The notes beneath the pieces were generated by a model, which worked only from the letters and a program-made list of their open reading frames with translations, was not told the origin of the DNA and searched no databases. The translations under genes and the position numbers were made by a program. This document shows positions 58,919-64,000 of a stretch of 64,000 nt of DNA, one piece after another; the stretch's first letter is position 1; every line of letters starts with the position of its first letter. The stretch is from Sclerotiophoma versabilis (lineage: Eukaryota > Ascomycota > Dothideomycetes > Pleosporales > Didymellaceae): positions 186,001 to 250,000 of the forward strand of contig JAAROD010000094.1 in the NCBI GenBank assembly GCA_012274445.1. Reading direction: 5' to 3'.

Positions 58919-60045
58919 CGTGTCTTGGTGGAGCGGGAGGTAATGCGGGGTGTCTACGAGGTTGTGCTTTGTGTGAGTCCAATTGGAGCTCTTTAGATCT
59001 TTCTCTTAGAGCTCCAGTGATGGGAGAGCTTCAACGAATACTATGAGTCCTCTTCCGGCGAGATGTGCGAAGTGCAAGGGAGAATAGCTTAGATATGGTG
59101 CGGAGAAGCGCCCCGGCGTGGAGTATCCGCAACCTCGGTTCTGATAACCGATCGCGCTATCCAAAAGCGGTATGCCGAGTTGTGGGGAAAGCTTCCGATG
59201 TCTTACAAGAGAACTAAACTTCTCCACTTCATCCTTGGATAGGACTTCAATGGAGCACCCGGCCACACATCGTTGTGAAGTATATTGTGAAGGAACGAGA
59301 ATGGTTGCTCGGGTTTCAATCACAGTTCTCGGCTGAGAGCCTTCGAATGGGCTGCGTCAACGTCCTAGTACGGCCTTTACTCATCAATAACAACTAACCA
59401 TCTTACAAACAATTCTAAATCCCGTCGCACCACTCCTCGCAACTTCCACCTTCGTTACTGAGAGAATCGTACTTGACCTCATTCTGCAAAAGCTCAAGAA
59501 TGAAGGTGCTTCCATCAGCTTGAATGCTAAGCACCTACCTTCCAAACTCGAAAGCATTGCAGCAGCAGTCAGTGGTTGCGATCAACACTTCGTAGAGTTT
59601 GGTTCAAAGATTTGACCATCAGCAGACGGGTTTGACCTTGCATAAGTAGTCCCCTGGTCACTTCACATCATTTTGACAATGTGACTGAACGAGGAAAATT
59701 ACAGGCTTATGTTCACGAGGTCTTAACTCGCAATCTAGCATACTCGGAACGAACAGGACGAATCACAAGCGGAATCGAATGACACACCGTTGTAAAGGAG
59801 ATACTCATTGCCGACGAACGAGCATGCCGTGGGTGCAGATTCAAGCGAACGTCTTGTCGAGCTAGAGGAAAAAGGCACTAGATTGCCAGATTCGCCACGA
59901 GTCCGGAAGTTCCAACATAGCACATGGCCGTAGGAGGCCCAGGAACCGAATAAAGCGCTTTTGATTCCTCAAGATTCGCAATGAACATGGCAATCCACTA
60001 CATCCCAGCCTCGACAAAAAAACCGCCGCCAAAAAAAACCCCCCC
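58919..60045. other. intergenic region
   Basis: 1.1 kb. Short minus frames at 59006-59323 and 59735-59923 lack domains. A/C homopolymer-rich run at about 60017-60046, just downstream of the cupin gene stop. No gene called. Confidence 0.4.
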
Positions 60046-60693
60046 TTACTCTCTCCTGACCAACCACCCCACCTCCTCGGCCTGCTGCTCAGTCACAATC
60101 TCATCAAACCCCTCCTGCATTAGGAAGTCATGATCCGCAAATTCAAACCCAGGAACAACAGTCTCACTAATCAGCAATCGCGCCTCCCACTCATCAACCC
60201 CTTCCTCAGCCAACAGAAAACTCGCCTTGTACTTCCCACCCTCAACAACCCACACTACTCTCTCCCCAGCCTCGACATCCCCCCCTACGACAAAGCTCTC
60301 CACTCTCTTCTTCCCGCCCTCCTCGTCGGCGTGGATCAGCACGTAGCGCCCCCGGCCCTGGATAAGCGTGTGCACGGTCCTACCGGCATTTCTGTGGAAG
60401 TGGCCCTGTGGCGCGTGCGGCGTGAGGAGGTACAGGATACTCGTACTAGCATTGCGGACTGAGTTGTCGCCTGAGAAGGGAGCCTCCGCCGTGGTGGCGT
60501 AGGGGTGGTCGGTGAAGGGATTGGGGACTGTGCGAGGGTCGCGGTCGAGTTCCTTGTAGTAGCCGCCTTCCGGGTGTTTGGTCATTTTCAGCGTGTCGAT
60601 GAGGGTTTGGGTTGAGATTGTTTCGTGCGGAATGGTGTCGTGCTCAAAGGTTGGTGAGAGCGGGGGTTCCGAGGGGGAGATTGAGGATGTCAT
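60046..60693 (-). CDS. cupin-superfamily DUF985 protein
   Basis: Single exon, 215 residues, slightly longer than bacterial members because of a 25-residue Ser/Pro/Thr N-terminus. The DUF985 signature is clear: TKHPEGGYYKELDRD, then TSILYLLTPHAPQGHFHRN with the cupin metal-type histidines, TVHTLIQGRGRYVLI, and a late PGFEFADHDF block. DUF985 (cupin_5) proteins are small beta-barrel proteins of unknown substrate. The gene is GC-rich with strong bias and stands alone. No defect visible. Confidence 0.9.
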   Translation of the reverse strand: MTSSISPSEPPLSPTFEHDTIPHETISTQTLIDTLKMTKHPEGGYYKELDRDPRTVPNPFTDHPYATTAEAPFSGDNSVRNASTSILYLLTPHAPQGHFHRNAGRTVHTLIQGRGRYVLIHADEEGGKKRVESFVVGGDVEAGERVVWVVEGGKYKASFLLAEEGVDEWEARLLISETVVPGFEFADHDFLMQEGFDEIVTEQQAEEVGWLVRRE

Positions 60694-61335
60694 GATTGTG
60701 AGGGCTCTTGGGTGTGCACTGGAAGCAGGACGGTGAGGAAAGATGCTGAAGACGGAGTTGTGGTTGTTTAATGTTGTTTGAGCACGTGCGTGTGGTGTAA
60801 GTTCAGATGGAAATGTCGGTGTAACTATGTCATCTGCATGTTTTGTCAGACCGATGTGGGGTAAGAACGGGCCAATAAGCTCTTATCGTTCCTTTTAGCA
60901 CAAGCGCCAGAAACGTTAGGTGTAGTGGTTTAACTTGATGTTGCAATGTGTAGGACGTTGTAGGATTCGGTACTACATTCGTGTATGCAGGTACGCCGGG
61001 CTAACTTCATACCTTCCTACAACTACGCCCATTTCGGCCGTACGTACATCCTACATCAACAACCGTACAGTTCATTTATCTCAATATTCCCCTCTATACA
61101 TCCATATGCGCCCGGCTACATCCCTACTATACTCCTGGCATGAAATCAGAAGCAAATGGAATTGTTGTGATAGAAATTAGCGCACCAAATAGAAGAAGAG
61201 GACTGATATAATACAGAAAAGGAGAAAAATGCGAGCTGCGGACGAGATGTCCATGCATGCTGTCCGCTCTGTCGAGAAAAGAGGGTGTTGTTCAGCAAAC
61301 GTGGCGAGATGAAGATGGTTTCATGCTTCATATGC
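60694..61335. other. intergenic region
   Basis: 640 bp between the cupin start and the Zds-like gene's stop. AT-rich right part, probably the 3' UTR of the Zds-like gene. Nothing else recognised. Confidence 0.4.
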
Positions 61336-61593
61336 CTACCACATGTCGTCGTCTGCGCTCTTATCCGAGTCCGACTGGCCTTGTTTCACAGGCTGTCCAA
61401 GATAGTTCGAGCTGTTCGAAACGCTATAGCCTCCACCATTCACGCTGTGCTGCGAATGGTGGCTATCACGAGGGCTTTGGCCGTGCTTCTGTTGTTGTGG
61501 TTGCTGCTGCTGATACCCATTGAGCTGATGCTGCTGGGTATTTTCCTGCTGACCGTAGCCGCTTGGCCATTCGCTCGATTTCTCAGGTTGTTC

Positions 61594-61634
<41 letters not shown>

Positions 61635-64000
61635 AGGTCAATCAGCCTGGTTCACAGATCATGAGCCTGTTTCCTGGCTTACCTGTTGGTACCGCTGATA
61701 CTGCGAGAACTCTTCAGGTTGCTGCTGCTGTTGCTGTTGTTGCTGCTGTGCTTGTTGCTGCTGCTGTTGCTCCTTCTTTTGTTGGGCTACAGCGAGCTTG
61801 GCCTGTTTGGAGTTGCCGATCTGTATCTGCGGGTGCATCTGCTGTACCTTGGCGAGGTATGAGTACATGAAGTTACTGAGCAAGACCTGAGAGTAAAGTT
61901 CTCGACGCGGGTTTGCGAGCTTGATATGGGCCATACGGTAAATTGCACGTTCCTCGAGGATCGAGAATCGAGTCCAGTTGTAATCGATATCGGGCTTGAG
62001 GATGCGTGGTGGTGGCTCGGGAGACAAACCACGCGAAACGTTCTTCTTGTGATTCGACTCTTTCTCTCCCTTCTTCTTACCGCCACCGAAGATGGAGGAC
62101 AGAAGACCTGGTTCTTTTTCTTTCTTGTCACCAGATGCCTTCCTGTTGCTCTCCTTCTTCCGCTCCTCCTCGAGCTTGACGCTTTCGCGGTCTAGTACGA
62201 CGCTCTCGCGGCCACGATTACCGCTATGCATGGAAGACTGTAGCAAGTCGAGTCGTGTGTCATCAGGCTTCTCTTGTGGCTTGCTGAGCTTGTTCTTGAC
62301 CTTCTTGACCGCTTCTTTCTCGCGCTCTTCTTTCTCTTTCTCTTTCTTGTCGTTGCCAACCAACCAGCCCCAACTCGTCTTTCTGGGTGCATCTTCTTTC
62401 TTGTCTTTCGATTTCTTATCCTTCTTGTCCTCTGGGAGACTAGGAATGATCGAAAGGTTATCGGTTCTTGTATTATGATTACCAGGAATAGGCGAGGGGT
62501 GCTGCGTCAAGTCGTCAAGGGATTGCTGCGGTTTGATCGGGGAGCTCTGAGCAGCCTGAGCATGCTTGTTCTGTCGGTTCACTGGGGATTGTCGTTGCTG
62601 CTGGCTGGGAGGGTGGGGCTGGGCTGGGGCTCGGGGTCCATTAGGCTGCTGTTGCGGGTGTTGTTGCGAGTACTGCTGAGAATGCTGCTGTGGGTGTCTC
62701 GGTTGCTGTTGCTGTGGGGGCGGCTGTCGTGAAGTCGTGCGCTCAGGGAGCTGGTATGGCTGTTTTCGCTCTGACTCCTGAGGCGGGGGAGTTTCGATAA
62801 TCTGCGGTACTGGCGATGCTAACGATGGTACGGGTGCATTGTATCCCGGTAGATAAGCGCTTGTACGACCGTTGGATGCTATCCTAGAGTGGAAGGCCTT
62901 CGGCTTCGGTCCTTGACGCTCCTCTTGTTCAGGTCCGGCTGATCCCGGCCGGGCTTGGGGCTCAGCAGAACCAGGTCGTTGTTCTTCCTCTGTGGGCGAC
63001 TTCCTTCTGCTCGGTCGTGAGAAGTTTGAAGGCTCGAACGCGCCGTTGATGGGCTCTGATTGTACTCTGTTCAGTTGCGTGACCTTGGGCAGCTCGGGCA
63101 CGTCAGGTCGTGTCGGCGAAGTAGCTGGGGACTCGTCCGTATCTGTTTCGGCGTTGCGGCTCACAAGTCGTCTCGAAAGCGGTACTCGACCCTGACTCCG
63201 CAAACTACCTCGTCTGTATGTAGTGCGTGTAGATCGTTTCAGCGAGCCCATTCCACCTCCCATAGCACTAGGGATGATAGGCACGTCACCGTCGACCGAC
63301 TCGGGAGTTGGACTCCTGGACGTGCTCATGCGTCTGACAATCGCGGCGGGGTCCTCTACGATATGTTCCAGCTGCTGCAAATTGTTCGACAGCCCGCCAT
63401 TCGGCTGGGTTACTGAGCGTTTCCTTTCCAAACGCTCGGCGCCGTCCTTGTAACCGGTACCAGTGTCGATCTGCCGTGACAGCATAGACTTCTTCCTGCG
63501 TAGTCCACCGCCCGAATCCTGCCGTCCGATTGCTCCATCGGGAGATAGCGAAGAGCCCAGGTCGCCGGATCGGCGTCTGATGGTGTGCACCTTCTCTTCG
63601 ATGAAGGTCTTGAACTCCTTCGGGGCCAGCTCAGGGTGCAGGCGAGCAGGGACCCAGAATAGCTGCTGGCTTTCGTCGTCAGACAGAGCCGGGGGAGAGA
63701 CGGGGCCCGAAGCGTAGGACTGGAAGGAGGGCAGGTCTGGGTCGGCGTTGTGGACGTCCATGGACATGCGGCGGATAGCCTGCAGGTTGCTGAGCTCTTG
63801 GGCGAGACCAGCCGGGCTCGACTCGTAGTCGAGGTCGTTGAGGGGAAACTGCTGCGTGGCCGGGTCGGAGGAGGTGCGTGACAGCGGTGGTGAGAGCTGG
63901 GCGGTGTGGTGGTGGGCAGGCGGGGGGGAGGCGGCGCTGGCGCCATTGGGGCTCGTGGACAGCTGGGGCTTGCTGTCGGAGTGCAGCTGGGGACGTAGGG
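61336..64000 (-). CDS. Zds1/Zds2-like polarity and PP2A regulator, 5' end cut by window edge
   Basis: Large, mostly disordered protein with the Zds C-terminal domain, which in yeast binds PP2A-Cdc55 and acts in polarity, septins and mitotic exit. The frame is open to the right edge, so the N-terminus is missing. Visible parts: an N-terminal conserved block (QQLFWVPARLHPELAPKEFKTF), long Ser/Pro/Arg, poly-Gln and Lys/Glu-rich stretches, then the Zds_C domain (DIDYNWTRFSILEERAIYRM, LANPRRELYSQVLLSNFMYSYL). Two Gln-rich runs follow, split by a 50-bp intron (61682-61633) whose acceptor abuts a (CAG)12 run. The last exon adds 98 residues ending DKSADDDMW. Confidence 0.88.
61597..61632 (-). repeat. 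(CAG)12 microsatellite at a splice acceptor
   Basis: Twelve perfect CAG codons (CTG on the plus strand) directly after the acceptor CCTAG of the Zds-like gene's last intron, encoding poly-Gln. Each CAG is itself a possible acceptor, so a NAGNAG ladder exists. Confidence 0.9.

Noticed and set aside
1..64000. tRNA, rRNA, CRISPR or intact transposons
   Set aside because: No B-box-like GGTTCGAANCC with a matching cloverleaf, no spaced repeats, no transposase or reverse-transcriptase motifs found on reading both strands; a tRNAscan/RepeatMasker run would be decisive.

Overview
The window looks like a filamentous ascomycete nuclear genome (Pezizomycotina). Pleosporales or another Dothideomycetes order is my best guess. 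The evidence is many short introns of about 45-75 bp with GTAAGT-type donors, single genes on both strands with 0.3-3 kb spacers, and typical families: DHA1 MFS transporter, pisatin-demethylase-like P450, RTA1-like protein, Zn2Cys6 regulator, cellobiose dehydrogenase with CBM1, and small F-box-like (2EXR-type) proteins. The lineage is an inference. I saw no rRNA, tRNA, CRISPR array or intact transposon.

Layout from left to right: a DHA1 MFS transporter running off the left edge (minus); a secreted GH3 beta-xylosidase (plus); a TauD-type 2-oxoglutarate dioxygenase (plus); a coiled-coil/F-box-like protein (plus); a P450 (minus); an orphan protein (minus); proteasome subunit alpha-3 PRE9 (minus), sharing a 255 bp promoter region with a WW/FF splicing-factor-like gene (plus); a BBE-type FAD oxidase (plus); a DUR3-like urea transporter (plus); a small F-box-like gene (minus); a peroxisomal SCP2-type thiolase (minus); cellobiose dehydrogenase (plus); a Zn2Cys6/DUF3425-type regulator (minus); another F-box-like gene (plus); an RTA1-like protein (minus); a secreted multicopper oxidase (plus); a SET-domain protein with an N-terminal signal or anchor (plus); two membrane proteins of unknown function (minus); a large trypsin-like/DUF2235 fusion (plus); an 847-codon gene broken by two in-frame stops (minus); a mitochondrial iron-type alcohol dehydrogenase (HOT-like, minus); a DUF985 cupin (minus); and a Zds-type polarity regulator running off the right edge (minus).

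The genes do not form a metabolic cluster. A plant-cell-wall and extracellular redox theme recurs (beta-xylosidase, cellobiose dehydrogenase, multicopper oxidase, BBE oxidase), mixed with housekeeping genes (PRE9, splicing factor, HOT, thiolase). The most unusual segment is 48-56 kb. It holds a divergent pair made of a C-terminally anchored membrane protein and a two-domain protein. The trypsin-like half of that protein keeps a complete His-Asp-Ser set, while its DUF2235 alpha/beta-hydrolase half has lost the nucleophilic serine (Gly in place of Ser). Facing it is a long gene whose four exons join in one frame but which carries TAG and TAA codons, each one C-to-T change from a glutamine codon.

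Coordinates of spliced genes were derived by hand from splice signals. Most models were checked for total length divisible by three. RNA-seq would be needed to settle starts and introns.
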